Assembly: GCF_005166025.1 (NCBI RefSeq)
Contig: NZ_CP028923.1
Span: 2,048,001-2,112,000 of the forward strand
DNA length: 64,000 nt
Origin: Mangrovivirga cuniculi
GTDB taxonomy: Bacteria > Bacteroidota > Bacteroidia > Cytophagales > Cyclobacteriaceae
Direction of reading: 5' to 3'
Position 1 is the first letter of the stretch. Each line of letters begins with the position of its first letter. The notes under the pieces were generated by a model that had not been told where the DNA came from, did not search any database, and saw nothing but the letters and a program-made list of their open reading frames with translations. A program made the position numbers and the translations under genes. Of the stretch, positions 1-9,944 are shown in pieces.

Positions 1-2028
1 TTAAAAAAGAAAACAGGGAAAAGTTTAAATAAGAATTATAAAGAAATGGCTTCTTATTATAATTCACTGATACCTGAAGAAAAGGAGGTAGATGATTTAG
101 TGTTTGACAATAATATTAAGCGCTACACAAATTATGATTATCCTAAATACTATAAAGACGGAATTTTATCAATTAGAAACGGTATTGGAGATATTTCACA
201 GATAGTTTATACTAAAAATGAGAAGACCAGAAAAGTTAAAACAGCCGGACTGGTTTATCAGAATAATCAAATTTCTTTGGCTGATGATAGACTAGCTTGG
301 GTTGAGTACCTGCCTGGAAGGAGATGGCAAAAGCTAACAAATACCCAGGTCAGAATTCTGGACATCGAATCCGGAGGTACAAAAAGAATAATGAAGAGAG
401 AGGGAGTAACTAACTTTTTATTTTCTCAATCGGGTGACAGAAGTCTTACATTACATTATTTCCACGATCAGGGCCAGGTATTGAAAGTCCATGACCTACT
501 AAAAGAAGAAGAAATTTTCCAACTTAAATCTAATGTAGGTCAACAGTGGATATCTCCATTTTGGGTAAATGAAAATCGCATTGGCTTTTTTGAACAGAAC
601 GGTAAAGAACATGTTCTGGTGATAATAAATATTACAAACGGATTCCGTAAGGAATTAATTATAGGTAACGGTACCCCTGGACCTGCTCATAGCTACAAAG
701 GATATGTGTTTTTTTCTTATCCGATAGGAAGTGTTGATCATATTATTGCTATGAATAGAGCAAACGGAGAGATAAGGCAAATAACAAATGAAGGGTATGG
801 TAACTATTTCCCTTACATAGTTAATGGGCGAATGATCTATAATTCATTGACAGCAGCCGGTCGAAATGTTGCTCAAAAGAATGTAAAAAATATAGGTGAA
901 TTTCCAGTAATAGAACTTAATCCGATAAAGCCCTTTGGTTTAAAAGGTATTGATAAGCAATTTTCTCAAAATAATTCTATTAAAGAATCCGATAACGATA
1001 ATGAAACTAAGAAAAAATCACCGGGAGCTTTAATGCCTTTTGCATGGGGAGTGGAATTTTTAAATGATGATCTTGATATGTCTATCGGGCTTAGTGCCCG
1101 GGATGCATTAATGAGGTATTCTTTGACCGGAGGATACAGGATTTCTACCGACCTGGATGAAAGAGGGTGGTTTTCCAGGTTCAGTTATCAGGCTCTCCCT
1201 ATTATTCTCGATTTTGAATATGAAAATCTACAAAGAAGCCTGGATAGGGCAATTGAAGGTGGTAATGTCAATTTTAACTGGAATGAAGAAATTATTTCTG
1301 CAGGACTAAGATTGCCTTTGAATTTCACCAGTGGTAAATATTTTAATAATTTATTAATGGGGGCCTCATTTAATCAGGCTATAGTTGAAAACTTTAATCA
1401 GGATATCAGATTTTTAGACCAACTGAGCAACGGGACATTTCAATTTACTGATGTGACTTTAAGGTTCAGCCATATTTTAAAAACCTCTCATCGGGATTTT
1501 TTACCTCGCTGGGGATTTCAGGTAAATGCGGGTAACAGAATAAGTTTAGATGAGGATGATTTTTCGGCTTCCCAGGTTTATGGCTGGGGAGATATATTTG
1601 TACCGGGACTATTTAAGCATCATAGTTTTAAAATTAGGGGGTCTGGTTACTGGCAGCAGCTTACAGGAGAGAGTTTATATATTTTTAGTAATCGTGTGCC
1701 GTTGGTTAGGGGATATTCTAATATACTATTTGGTAATTATGGGATGTTTTCGTTGGAATATAGCCTTCCTTTATGGTATCCGGATATTAAGATAGGTCCT
1801 TTTATTTACTTCAAACGATTTCGGGGAAGCATATATTACGATAGGGGAAAAGGAGTAAACAACGAGAATAATTTTATCCTGCACCAGGAAAGTTATGGCG
1901 GAACGATTAAAACAGACCTTAATATTATGAGGTTAAGAAGGGATATGGTTATTGGGGTTGATATTAATTACAGACCTGATACCAAAAATGTGTCATATAA
2001 CTTAGTTTTGAATACATTTGTATTTTAA
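1..2028 (+). CDS. Propeller plus outer-membrane beta-barrel protein, 5' truncated by window edge
   Basis: The frame is open from base 1, so the first ATG (position 46) is probably internal and the true start lies before the window. The visible N-terminal half (to about residue 300) has repeated short strands with patterns like 'VRILDIESGG' and 'GYGNYFPYIVNGRMIYNS', typical of TolB/WD40-like six-bladed propellers. After a polar linker (about residues 305-325) the C-terminal half has alternating amphipathic strands and ends in Phe ('LNTFVF'), as outer-membrane barrels do. In Bacteroidota, proteins of this build often carry an M1/MA-type peptidase-like domain at the N-terminus; that part would be outside the window, so I do not claim it. 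The next gene begins 104 bases later and is unrelated. Function unknown; a surface or envelope role is inferred. Confidence 0.7.
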   Translation, partial: LKKKTGKSLNKNYKEMASYYNSLIPEEKEVDDLVFDNNIKRYTNYDYPKYYKDGILSIRNGIGDISQIVYTKNEKTRKVKTAGLVYQNNQISLADDRLAWVEYLPGRRWQKLTNTQVRILDIESGGTKRIMKREGVTNFLFSQSGDRSLTLHYFHDQGQVLKVHDLLKEEEIFQLKSNVGQQWISPFWVNENRIGFFEQNGKEHVLVIINITNGFRKELIIGNGTPGPAHSYKGYVFFSYPIGSVDHIIAMNRANGEIRQITNEGYGNYFPYIVNGRMIYNSLTAAGRNVAQKNVKNIGEFPVIELNPIKPFGLKGIDKQFSQNNSIKESDNDNETKKKSPGALMPFAWGVEFLNDDLDMSIGLSARDALMRYSLTGGYRISTDLDERGWFSRFSYQALPIILDFEYENLQRSLDRAIEGGNVNFNWNEEIISAGLRLPLNFTSGKYFNNLLMGASFNQAIVENFNQDIRFLDQLSNGTFQFTDVTLRFSHILKTSHRDFLPRWGFQVNAGNRISLDEDDFSASQVYGWGDIFVPGLFKHHSFKIRGSGYWQQLTGESLYIFSNRVPLVRGYSNILFGNYGMFSLEYSLPLWYPDIKIGPFIYFKRFRGSIYYDRGKGVNNENNFILHQESYGGTIKTDLNIMRLRRDMVIGVDINYRPDTKNVSYNLVLNTFVF

Positions 2029-2132
2029 TGATTAGATTTAAATAAAATCAGTAAAAAATTACTGGTTGAGATATTGAAACATTATTTTTGGGTCTGAGTT
2101 CAAACTTAGCTCCCTTTAAAATAAAATAAATT

Positions 2133-3821
2133 ATGGCTGAAGTTATTAAAATGCCAAAAATGAGCGATACCATGGAAGAGGGTGTTATTGCTCAATGGTT
2201 GGTTAAAAAAGGTGATAAAGTAGAATCCGGTGATATCCTGGCAGAGGTTGAAACTGACAAGGCAACAATGGAATTGGAGTCCTACGAGGATGGTACAATA
2301 TTATATCTTGCGGCAAACGAAAAAGATGCCGTACCTGTAAATGGTATCATCGCTATAATCGGAGAAGAAGGGGAGGATATTGATGATTTACTTAAGGAAG
2401 TAGACAGCGGAGATGGATCTTCTGATTCAGATGATAAATCTGATGATGATTCCGGAGACAAGAAAGATAAAGAGGATAAAGAAGAAGATGATTCTGATTC
2501 TTCAGGTGAGGAAATTGATACCTCAGACATTAATGCTGAGATCATTCGAATGCCTAAGATGAGTGATACGATGCAGGAGGGTACTATTGCTTCATGGAAT
2601 AAGAAAGTTGGAGATAAGGTAGAATCCGGGGACATATTAGCAGAAGTAGAAACTGATAAAGCTACTATGGAACTGGAAGCATATGAAGACGGTACTTTAC
2701 TTTACATCGGGGTTGACGAGGGAGATTCTGTAGAGATAGACGGTGTTATTGCAGTAATTGGTGAAGAAGGCGCTGATTATGAAAAGCTATTGAAAGCCTC
2801 AAAGCAAAAGTCCGGAGATAAGAAAGAAGAGAAAAAGGAAGAGAAAAAAGAGGAGTCGAAATCTGAATCATCAGATAAAAAAGAAGAAAAATCTGAAAGT
2901 AAAAAAGAATCATCTGGTACTCCTTCGCCAGAAAGAACATCAGATACTACAACTGAAGGTGGCAGGTTAAAAGCCTCTCCACTTGCAAAAAAATTAGCAG
3001 AAGAAAAAGGATATGATATCCGTACCATAAAAGGTAGCGGAGAAGGCGGACGTATTGTTAAACGCGATGTGGAAAACCATACGCCACAACAAGCTGCTGC
3101 TTCCAAAGCTGCTACCCCTATGCCTGCATCAGTGGGAGAAGAGAGCTTCGAGGAACAGAAAGTTTCTCAAATGAGAAAAACAATTGCCAAGAGACTTGCT
3201 GAAAGTAAATTTACTTCACCTCACTTCTATTTGACCATGGAAATCAACATGGATAAAGCGATAGAAGCGAGAAAAAGCCTGAATGAAATATCTCCTGTTA
3301 AGATTTCATTTAACGATATGGTGATTAAAGCATGTGCTGCTGCATTGAAGCAACATCCTCAGGTAAATTCTTCATGGCTGGGAGATACCATAAGAATAAA
3401 CCATCATATTCACGTAGGTATGGCTGTTGCAGTTGATGAAGGCCTTTTAGTACCAGTGATTAGATTTACTGATAATAAAACATTATCTCAGATTGCAGCT
3501 GAGACGAAAGACCTAGGAGGGAAAGCTAAAAATAAACAACTTCAGCCAGCAGACTGGGAAGGAAATACATTTACTGTATCGAACCTTGGAATGTTTGGTA
3601 TCGAAGAATTTACAGCAATAATAAACCCACCTGATGCGTGTATTTTAGCAGTTGGAGGTATCAAACAAACTCCAATTGTAAAAGACGGTGAGATTGTTCC
3701 AGGCAATGTGATGAAAGTAACTCTTTCTTGCGATCACAGGGTAGTTGATGGTGCAGTTGGATCAGCCTTCCTGCAAACTCTTAAGAGCTTGCTTGAAGAT
3801 CCGGTTAGAATTCTTGTTTAA
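2133..3821 (+). CDS. aceF: Pyruvate dehydrogenase complex E2, dihydrolipoamide acetyltransferase
   Basis: Core acyltransferase of the pyruvate dehydrogenase complex: it moves the acetyl group from lipoate to CoA in the cytoplasm. Domains in order: lipoyl domain 1 (residues 1-78, lipoyl Lys43 in ETDKATME), an acidic Ser/Asp-rich linker, lipoyl domain 2 (about 136-213, Lys176 in the same motif), a charged Lys/Glu-rich linker, the peripheral E1/E3-binding domain (about 279-315, 'ASPLAKKLAEEKG'), and the catalytic domain (about 342-562) with the active-site DHRVVDG (His535, Asp539). The length of 562 residues suits a two-lipoyl E2. The high similarity of the two lipoyl domains suggests internal duplication. 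E1 and E3 genes are not in the window. A hairpin terminator follows the stop. A branched-chain or 2-oxoglutarate E2 is less likely, given two lipoyl domains and the motif context. Confidence 0.95.
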   Translation: MAEVIKMPKMSDTMEEGVIAQWLVKKGDKVESGDILAEVETDKATMELESYEDGTILYLAANEKDAVPVNGIIAIIGEEGEDIDDLLKEVDSGDGSSDSDDKSDDDSGDKKDKEDKEEDDSDSSGEEIDTSDINAEIIRMPKMSDTMQEGTIASWNKKVGDKVESGDILAEVETDKATMELEAYEDGTLLYIGVDEGDSVEIDGVIAVIGEEGADYEKLLKASKQKSGDKKEEKKEEKKEESKSESSDKKEEKSESKKESSGTPSPERTSDTTTEGGRLKASPLAKKLAEEKGYDIRTIKGSGEGGRIVKRDVENHTPQQAAASKAATPMPASVGEESFEEQKVSQMRKTIAKRLAESKFTSPHFYLTMEINMDKAIEARKSLNEISPVKISFNDMVIKACAAALKQHPQVNSSWLGDTIRINHHIHVGMAVAVDEGLLVPVIRFTDNKTLSQIAAETKDLGGKAKNKQLQPADWEGNTFTVSNLGMFGIEEFTAIINPPDACILAVGGIKQTPIVKDGEIVPGNVMKVTLSCDHRVVDGAVGSAFLQTLKSLLEDPVRILV

Positions 3822-3838
3822 GAAATAACGATTTTATT

Positions 3839-3874
3839 ATTATCCCGTTTGAAATTCAGACGGGATAATTTTTT
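3839..3874 (+). terminator. Intrinsic terminator after aceF
   Basis: An inverted repeat with arms TTATCCCGT...ACGGGATAA lies just after the E2 stop and is followed by a run of six T. It separates aceF from hslV, so the two are probably separate transcription units. Confidence 0.8.
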
Positions 3875-3891
3875 ATAACGATATTATAAAT

Positions 3892-4431
3892 ATGGAAAAA
3901 ATTAAATCGACAACGGTCGTTGCAATAAGTCATAATGGACAGATAGCTATTGGTGCCGACGGACAGGCCACCATAGGTAATACAGTAGCAAAAAGTAATG
4001 TAAAAAAGCTTCGTCGATTAAATGACGGAAAAGTCCTTGCGGGCTTTGCGGGGTCAACTGCAGATGCTTTTACTTTACTGGAAAGGTTTGATGAAAAGCT
4101 GGGAAACTATAACGGTAACCTTAAACGTGCTGCTATAGAGCTTACAAAGGACTGGAGAACTGACCGGTATTTAAGAAAGCTTGAGGCAATGCTCATTGTC
4201 GCTGATAAAGAAAATGTATTGATCCTTTCTGGTACTGGAGACGTACTTGAACCCGATCATCAAATTGCCTGTATAGGTTCTGGAGGCATGTATGCACAAG
4301 CAGCTGCTCTTGCATTAAAACAAAATGCTACTGATTTATCTGCAAAAGAAATGGTTGAAAAATCTCTGACCATTGCTGCTGATATTTGCATCTATACTAA
4401 TCACAATATTATTTTAGAAACTTTAGACTAA
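3892..4431 (+). CDS. hslV: ATP-dependent protease proteolytic subunit HslV
   Basis: Peptidase of the HslUV (ClpQY) protease, a threonine protease forming a double hexameric ring in the cytoplasm. The protein aligns along its length with E. coli HslV: 'STTVVAIS', '[12 protein letters not shown]', '[14 protein letters not shown]', '[14 protein letters not shown]' and 'DICIYTNH'. The catalytic N-terminal threonine corresponds to Thr7, so a six-residue propeptide must be removed; E. coli HslV loses only Met, which makes the longer leader notable. The ATPase partner HslU is not encoded nearby. An arsC-like gene follows after 12 bases, suggesting co-transcription. Confidence 0.93.
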   Translation: MEKIKSTTVVAISHNGQIAIGADGQATIGNTVAKSNVKKLRRLNDGKVLAGFAGSTADAFTLLERFDEKLGNYNGNLKRAAIELTKDWRTDRYLRKLEAMLIVADKENVLILSGTGDVLEPDHQIACIGSGGMYAQAAALALKQNATDLSAKEMVEKSLTIAADICIYTNHNIILETLD

Positions 4432-4443
4432 ATAATTAAAATT

Positions 4444-4782
4444 ATGAAGATCTATCACAACCCAAGATGTGCAAAAAGTCGTGATACACTAAAGATCATC
4501 AAAGAACAGGGTGTTGAACCTGAAATAGTAGAATACCTTAAGGAAACACCCTCAAAAGACGAACTGAAGGACGTAATAAATATGCTTGGAGTTTCTCCGC
4601 AGGATATTATCCGAAAAGGTGAAGCTGCATATAAAGAAAACTTTAAAGGAAAAGACCTTTCTGATGATGAATGGTTAGAGGCAATGGTTGAATATCCTAA
4701 GCTTATAGAAAGGCCAATAGTCATTAAGGGAGACAAAGCTGTGATTGGCAGGCCTCCTGAAAATGTTAAAGAACTACTTTAA
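4444..4782 (+). CDS. arsC: ArsC-family glutaredoxin-dependent arsenate reductase-like protein
   Basis: A small (112 residues) thioredoxin-fold protein of the ArsC/Spx family. The catalytic cysteine is Cys9 in 'HNPRCAKSRDTL', and the typical 'RPIVIKGDKAVIGRPPENV' C-terminal motif is present with the cis-Pro. Members reduce arsenate to arsenite with glutathione/glutaredoxin, but many chromosomal copies like this one (ArsC/YffB type) have no proven arsenate role, and there are no other ars genes around. It lies 12 bases behind hslV and ends at a bidirectional terminator. The family is certain; arsenate specificity is inferred. Confidence 0.85.
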   Translation: MKIYHNPRCAKSRDTLKIIKEQGVEPEIVEYLKETPSKDELKDVINMLGVSPQDIIRKGEAAYKENFKGKDLSDDEWLEAMVEYPKLIERPIVIKGDKAVIGRPPENVKELL

Positions 4783-4789
4783 AAATATT

Positions 4790-4817
4790 AAGTCCGGTAC
4801 ACTCACCGGACTTTCTT
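4790..4817. terminator. Bidirectional terminator between arsC and the esterase gene
   Basis: Perfect 8-bp inverted repeat AGTCCGGT/ACCGGACT (4791-4798 and 4805-4812) with T-rich flanks on both strands, placed between two convergent genes. Confidence 0.8.
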
Positions 4818-5778
4818 ATTTATTACAAAATTTAAAATGGTGAGGGTTTATACAATTTTCATTATCAATTTTTTCTTTGTTGATAATATGGATCTGCCTT
4901 TCTGTTCCCAGGTAAACATCGTTGTATAGAAATTCAATTACGTCTTTAAATTCACTTGTCCATGGCCTGTCGTTCCATTCATGGCCACCGCCACACCCAG
5001 TTACCATATAAAATGGTTTACCAATTTTCTGTAATTTTTTCATTATTGAATAGCTGCCATAAAGCATCAGGTATCCTGGTTCATTTCCGCTGCAATAGTG
5101 ATGAGGAGCTTCATCATAAGGGACAAGATTATCACAGGTACCATGAAACAACTGTGTGGGAATAGCTGATGAACTATTGACCCAGTCAATATTTGGAAGA
5201 GCACCAGCCATACTGATTACTCCGGCAAATTTAAAGTTATCATTTAATACCCCTTCCTGAGTTTTTTTCCAGTAAGCAGCATTTATAATTGCTTCTGCAC
5301 CTGCACTACTTCCGGATAAAATAATCATTTCAGAATCGATATTAAGAGAATCACTTTTTACAATAAGGAATTTTATCGCTTGATTAATTTCTCTGGCTGT
5401 TTCATAAAATACATTCATTTTGGTTGAAGCAGGCTGATCACAACCAAAGCCTTTTCCTTTCATCATTAATGTATAACTAACAGACGCTACGGCATATCCT
5501 TTTTTTGCTATTCGTTCACAGAAATCAATAATTTTAGGTTCATCCCTTTTTCCTCCTGCAAATCCGCCTCCATGAACATAAACTACTAAGGGTTTATTCT
5601 GATCATTATTTTCAACAGGATCGTAATAATCAAGCTTTAGAGATTTTTCATTACTATTCAGGTAAGTAATGGTATTGCGATTTATGCGGTCGTAATTGTC
5701 AGAATAATATTTTTGACCATAAATCCCGATCAAAAAACCGGAAATCAAAAATAAAAGAATCGATAGATAGTATTTCAT
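4816..5778 (-). CDS. Exported alpha/beta-hydrolase, probable carbohydrate esterase
   Basis: A 320-residue alpha/beta-hydrolase with an N-terminal hydrophobic signal or anchor (residues 3-20). Visible catalytic features: oxyanion-hole motif HGGG (69-72), nucleophile Ser158 in GSSAG, Asp216 in 'HGTCDNLVP' and His266 in 'GGGHEW'. This is the hormone-sensitive-lipase/feruloyl-acetyl-esterase type common in polysaccharide loci, where members remove acetyl or aromatic esters from glycans. It is the last gene of the minus-strand PUL1 block, behind a hairpin after the sulfatase gene. Paired cysteines near the C-terminus (Cys229, Cys262, Cys309, Cys318) fit an exported protein. The substrate is unknown; a role in deacylating the PUL1 glycan is inferred from position. 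Confidence 0.75.
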   Translation of the reverse strand: MKYYLSILLFLISGFLIGIYGQKYYSDNYDRINRNTITYLNSNEKSLKLDYYDPVENNDQNKPLVVYVHGGGFAGGKRDEPKIIDFCERIAKKGYAVASVSYTLMMKGKGFGCDQPASTKMNVFYETAREINQAIKFLIVKSDSLNIDSEMIILSGSSAGAEAIINAAYWKKTQEGVLNDNFKFAGVISMAGALPNIDWVNSSSAIPTQLFHGTCDNLVPYDEAPHHYCSGNEPGYLMLYGSYSIMKKLQKIGKPFYMVTGCGGGHEWNDRPWTSEFKDVIEFLYNDVYLGTERQIHIINKEKIDNENCINPHHFKFCNK

Positions 5779-5793
5779 AATACTTTTTTTAAA

Positions 5794-5818
5794 GAATCCC
5801 CGGAAGTTTCGGGGATCC
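5794..5818 (-). promoter_or_regulatory. Intergenic hairpin between sulfatase and esterase genes
   Basis: On the minus strand GGATCCCCG pairs with CGGGGATTC (9 bp, one G-U) across a 7-base loop. No T-run follows in the minus direction, so this looks like an RNA-processing, stability or attenuation element rather than a full terminator. Confidence 0.5.
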
Positions 5819-5860
5819 TAAACCTAAATAAACATAAATCACCTTATAAGTGACAACCTA

Positions 5861-7407
5861 CTAGTAGGTACCTTTGTATTTGTGGTCAATTTTAGTTCCA
5901 TGGTCTTTTCTTACAGGAATATTAAGTCCATTGGTTTCTTTCAGCCACTCGAATAAATCCTGATTTAGATTTTTAGCGATTTCTTTATATTCCGGATCTC
6001 TGATCAGGTTATTTGCTTCCCATGGGTCCTTTTCAAGATTATACAATTCATTTATATCCCAAATTCCGTGGTAGCGGATGTATTTATATTTTTCAGTTCT
6101 AACCGCATAGGTAGTAGGAGTTTGAGGAAATGGACGCTCCCAAAAATATTCATAATAAATTCTATCCCTCCAGTCAACATCCTGTCCGTGAAGGAGTGGT
6201 ACAAATGACTTTCCATCCATGTTGTCAGGTTTATCTAATCCGGCCATATGTAAAATAGATGGTGCTATATCAATATTCTGAACCATCTTTTCAATATCAT
6301 TTCCATTCATATGTTCAGCTCCATACAATAGAAGGGGGACACGAATAGACTCCTCATATGCATGTCTTTTATCGATCAGGCCATGTTCACCAAATGAAAA
6401 ACCATTATCTCCCATGTAGAAAACAATGGTGTTTTCTAACAATCCTTCTTTCTCAAGGTAATCCAGAATTTCACCTATGCTTTCATCAACAGAGAGTAAC
6501 GTTTCGAGGTATCTTCTGTAAAAATCATCAAACTTGATTTGTCCGTGATACATGTAGTCAACTCCATGCCAGCTGTGGCGCTGTTCTTTAACCCAGTCGG
6601 GCACATCTTCATAATTATATTCCACGTCTGAATTTGCCCCTGTCACTTTTGGGTTCATAGTAGGAGGGTGTTGAGGGTCTTTATCTACATATTCGTCCAC
6701 ATGCCTTTCAGCAGGCTGAAATTCGGAATGTACACCTTTATGAGAAACATAGAGAAAGAAAGGTTGTTGTTCGGTTTGTTCTTTTAAAAATCCAGGCTGT
6801 ATTGAGTAATAAGATCTGTGATGTAGGAACTATCAGAATATACTTTTTCAGTTCCGTTAACATTTAAAGTAGGATTATAATAAACACCCTGACCTCGAAA
6901 ACTTACCCAATAATCAAATCCGGGTCTGGCTCCGGAGTGATGCTCTCCCATATGCCACTTGCCTACATATCCTGTTTTGTAGCCGGCTTTTTGTAAATAT
7001 TGAGGAAAAAAGGTAACTGAGTCTGCCACCATTGACTGATTATCGACAACACCGTGATGATGTGAAAACTGCCCGGTCAGAATTGAGGCCCGGCTGGGTG
7101 AACACAATGAGGTAGTGACAAAAGCATTTTTAAAATGCACGCCTTGTGTACCCATTTTATCCATATTTGGTGTTTCCAGAAAAGGTACTTTACCAGTGAA
7201 CCCCATAAAATCATATCGATGATCATCACTCAAAATGAATACTACATTTTTGGGTTTAGAAACTGAATCAATTTTGTGAAGGACTAATTCTTTGTCCCCT
7301 TCATCCGAATCTGGTTCATTAGACTCATCAATTGTTTCTGATTCTCCGCATGATATGAGTATTATTCCCAGGAGTATGGTGAAATATTTCGTTAAATCAG
7401 TTTTCAT
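5861..7407 (-). pseudogene. S1-family sulfatase, lipoprotein, interrupted by one frameshift
   Basis: Two adjacent frames make one sulfatase. The N-terminal piece (6784-7407, 207 residues) has a lipobox at Cys20 (LISC), metal-binding 'LSDDHRYD' and the formylglycine motif CSPSR (Cys102-Arg106). The C-terminal piece (first Met at 6700, ending 5861) has the metal-binding 'YMGDNGFSFGEHG' and the rest of the fold. Frame one stops just after 'YSLDF' in a T5A4 run near 6782-6791 (minus-strand reading). Adding one T gives uninterrupted 'LDFLKEQTEQQPFFLYVSHK', a standard sulfatase segment, and a protein of about 515 residues. S1 sulfatases remove sulfate esters from glycans after Cys is converted to formylglycine. 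The gene sits 11 bases after GH2 in PUL1. It may be a real broken gene, a sequencing indel or, less likely, a slip site. Confidence 0.88.
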
Positions 7408-7418
7408 GATTAGAGTTT

Positions 7419-9929
7419 TTAGTTCAGTTTGGTTATTTTAATTCCATTTATAAATGATTCTTCATCCTGTTCAGATGGGAATTTTATAACAATATCAGAC
7501 TTTGTGTAAATTTTCGTAATAGCATTAACAGGATAATATTTCCTTTCAGTTTTATCTATCAATAAAGGCTTGTCATTTACCAGAACCTTTGAATTCAGAT
7601 GATCAGAATTTTCCAAAATGGAAAATAATAACTCAACCTGGTAATACCCTGCAGGACAGTTGATTTGGTAACTTTTAAGTCCTCGATTTTGCGTTTGATA
7701 TACTGGGTCTATTTCAGTGTTAATTATACTTTTATCAGTGCCAATTCCCCTGTTGCGCGGCTTGTAAAATTCTCCCTCGATGTAGCCAAAAGTATTATTG
7801 AATTCATATACCTGATCAGGTAGCCATAATACGCCGGTTTTATCATCATAAAAATAAAATGTCGATCCTGCATTTATAGCAATTTGATCAGCACCATCAT
7901 GAAAATCTGTGTAAATAAGATCGATTTGACGAACATCTTTAATAATTGAATCTCCTGCACTTGATTTTGCTTCTAATAGAAGTAGTCCTTTAGGAATATT
8001 ATCTAATTCCCATGTTACTAATCCATCTTCTACATCTTTAGATCCAATTTTTGCATTGTTAGCATACAATGTGACTTCATTAAGATTGGTAACAATTGAA
8101 ACAGGTATTTTTTTATTGGCAGGATATTTTATGCGTGAATTGCCTAGAATTTTAATATACGGTTGGTTTGATAATTTTGACTGGTAAATAAAATAAGCAT
8201 CTTTTGGTTTACGGTTAAAAGTCATTAATCCTTTGTTGTTCATACCGGGAACTGCATCAATTCTTGATTCACTCCCAAAATCAAATAAATTCCAAACTGC
8301 TGCTCCCGATAAATAAGGGATGTTTTTAATTTGATTAATGTGTGAAAAATGAAATTTAGTTTCCCAGTCAGCTGAAAAATCAAATCGTATTGGATCATTT
8401 GAAAAAATCCGGGGATCAGCACCTGCTCCGTATTCAGTTACGATCATTGGTTTACCAGGTATTATCGCATGAGCCTTGCTGAGAAATTCAGTAAATCCTT
8501 CAAAACCTTTTGCATACCACCCATAGTATAAATTCCAACCTACGATCATTGGAACCTCCGTAAGTCCTGATTTATGATAAATATTGAGATCGCCATGATT
8601 TGGAATCATTGTATACCGGGTTGGATCTGTTTTTCTGGCAATTGAATCCAGCCTTTTGGCAAAATCTACTATTTGATGAATCTTGACACTATCTTTATTC
8701 AGATTCCTTCCCAGGAACATTTCATTCATATATGCCCAGACCAGGATACTTGGATGATTATAATTCTGATGGATCATTTCCCGTAGCATTTGCTCAGAAT
8801 TAATATAGAATTCTTCAGCGTCTGTTATATCATGATCTAAAGGGATTTCCATGGTAACGATCAGGCCAAGCTTATCGCAGGCTTCTAAAACAGCAGGATC
8901 TTGCGGATAGTGGGCAGTTCGATAAAAGTTGGCACCCATGTCCTTAAGTATTTTTAAGTCTCTGAAATGATGGTCATTATTAAGTGCATTTCCAAGCCCC
9001 AAATAATCTTGATGACGATTAGCTCCGATAAGCTTTAACGGATTGCCATTCAAGTAAAAACCAGTATTCGGGTCAAATCTAAAAGATCTGAATCCAACCG
9101 GATGAGTGAATTCATCAAAAGTGTTTCCCTTTTTGTCTGAAATTATTGCTTTAAGTTGATAGAGATAAGGGTTTTCAGGAGACCAAAGAGTCGGATTTTT
9201 AATCTTCAGATTTGTAGAAAACTCATTTAACCCTTCATATGTTGATAATTTTTGTTTGTTGGAAATTATCTCTTTTCCTGAATGATCTACCACTGTGGTC
9301 ATCAGGAAAAGATTTTCTTCTTTATTTGAGAGATTGGTGATCTTTCCTGATAATTTGATCAACCCATTTTGGTTATCAATTTCCGTGGTGATTTTGAATG
9401 CTGTTGAGCCCAGGTTTGATTCTGTGAAATGAATCTTCTCGTTTAACAGGATCCAAATATCCCGGTAAATTCCTCCATAAAAATTAAAATCTCCTTTTAA
9501 AGGGATAATATCCGGATCATGGGAGTTATCAACTTTTATGAGCAATTCATTTTTTTTCCTGATTTTAAGATCTTCTAATGGAACATTAAAAGAAGTGTAA
9601 CCACCCTTATGACTGTAAATTTCCTTGTTATTCAGATATATGGTGGCAACCTGGTTAACGGCCTCAAAATGTAAAGTAATTGACTTTCCTGACCACGAAC
9701 TATCTGGTGTAAATGTTTTTTTATACCAACCTAATCCCCTGTAATATCCTTCCTGGTCATCAAAAGGGTCCAATCGATTCCAGGTATGAGGTATTTTAAC
9801 GGGTTTCCAGTTAGTTGTATCAGAAATACTAAAAATCCAACCGGTATTAAAAAGCATCTCACGGGCAAAAATGTCCGGTGAAAACAGACTTAATAGGGTT
9901 AAACAAATAGCGTATATTTTCTTGTTCAT
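7419..9929 (-). CDS. GH2-family exo-beta-glycosidase with C-terminal malectin-like domain
   Basis: An exported 836-residue glycosidase with a signal peptide (residues 1-22). Domain order: jelly-roll sugar-binding domain (about 25-165), Ig-like domain (170-285), TIM barrel (about 290-580), a small beta domain, and a malectin/CBM57-like C-terminal domain (about 678-836, 'FHDGADQIAINAG'). Expected catalytic residues are the acid/base Glu403 in 'AYMNEMF' and the nucleophile Glu499 in 'IVTEYGAGAD'. GH2 includes beta-galactosidases, beta-mannosidases and beta-glucuronidases; I cannot fix which from motifs. Upstream lies a terminator-like hairpin separating it from GH3, and the sulfatase gene follows after 11 bases, so GH2 and sulfatase probably act on the same side chain or oligosaccharide. 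Confidence 0.9.
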   Translation of the reverse strand: MNKKIYAICLTLLSLFSPDIFAREMLFNTGWIFSISDTTNWKPVKIPHTWNRLDPFDDQEGYYRGLGWYKKTFTPDSSWSGKSITLHFEAVNQVATIYLNNKEIYSHKGGYTSFNVPLEDLKIRKKNELLIKVDNSHDPDIIPLKGDFNFYGGIYRDIWILLNEKIHFTESNLGSTAFKITTEIDNQNGLIKLSGKITNLSNKEENLFLMTTVVDHSGKEIISNKQKLSTYEGLNEFSTNLKIKNPTLWSPENPYLYQLKAIISDKKGNTFDEFTHPVGFRSFRFDPNTGFYLNGNPLKLIGANRHQDYLGLGNALNNDHHFRDLKILKDMGANFYRTAHYPQDPAVLEACDKLGLIVTMEIPLDHDITDAEEFYINSEQMLREMIHQNYNHPSILVWAYMNEMFLGRNLNKDSVKIHQIVDFAKRLDSIARKTDPTRYTMIPNHGDLNIYHKSGLTEVPMIVGWNLYYGWYAKGFEGFTEFLSKAHAIIPGKPMIVTEYGAGADPRIFSNDPIRFDFSADWETKFHFSHINQIKNIPYLSGAAVWNLFDFGSESRIDAVPGMNNKGLMTFNRKPKDAYFIYQSKLSNQPYIKILGNSRIKYPANKKIPVSIVTNLNEVTLYANNAKIGSKDVEDGLVTWELDNIPKGLLLLEAKSSAGDSIIKDVRQIDLIYTDFHDGADQIAINAGSTFYFYDDKTGVLWLPDQVYEFNNTFGYIEGEFYKPRNRGIGTDKSIINTEIDPVYQTQNRGLKSYQINCPAGYYQVELLFSILENSDHLNSKVLVNDKPLLIDKTERKYYPVNAITKIYTKSDIVIKFPSEQDEESFINGIKITKLN

Positions 9930-9944
9930 TTTTATACCCGATGG

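Noticed and set aside
2282-3106. Minus-strand frames of 64-117 codons opposite aceF
   Set aside because: They are antisense to the acidic and Lys/Glu-rich linkers, whose biased codons give Ser/Phe-rich shadow frames. No start signal or family match.
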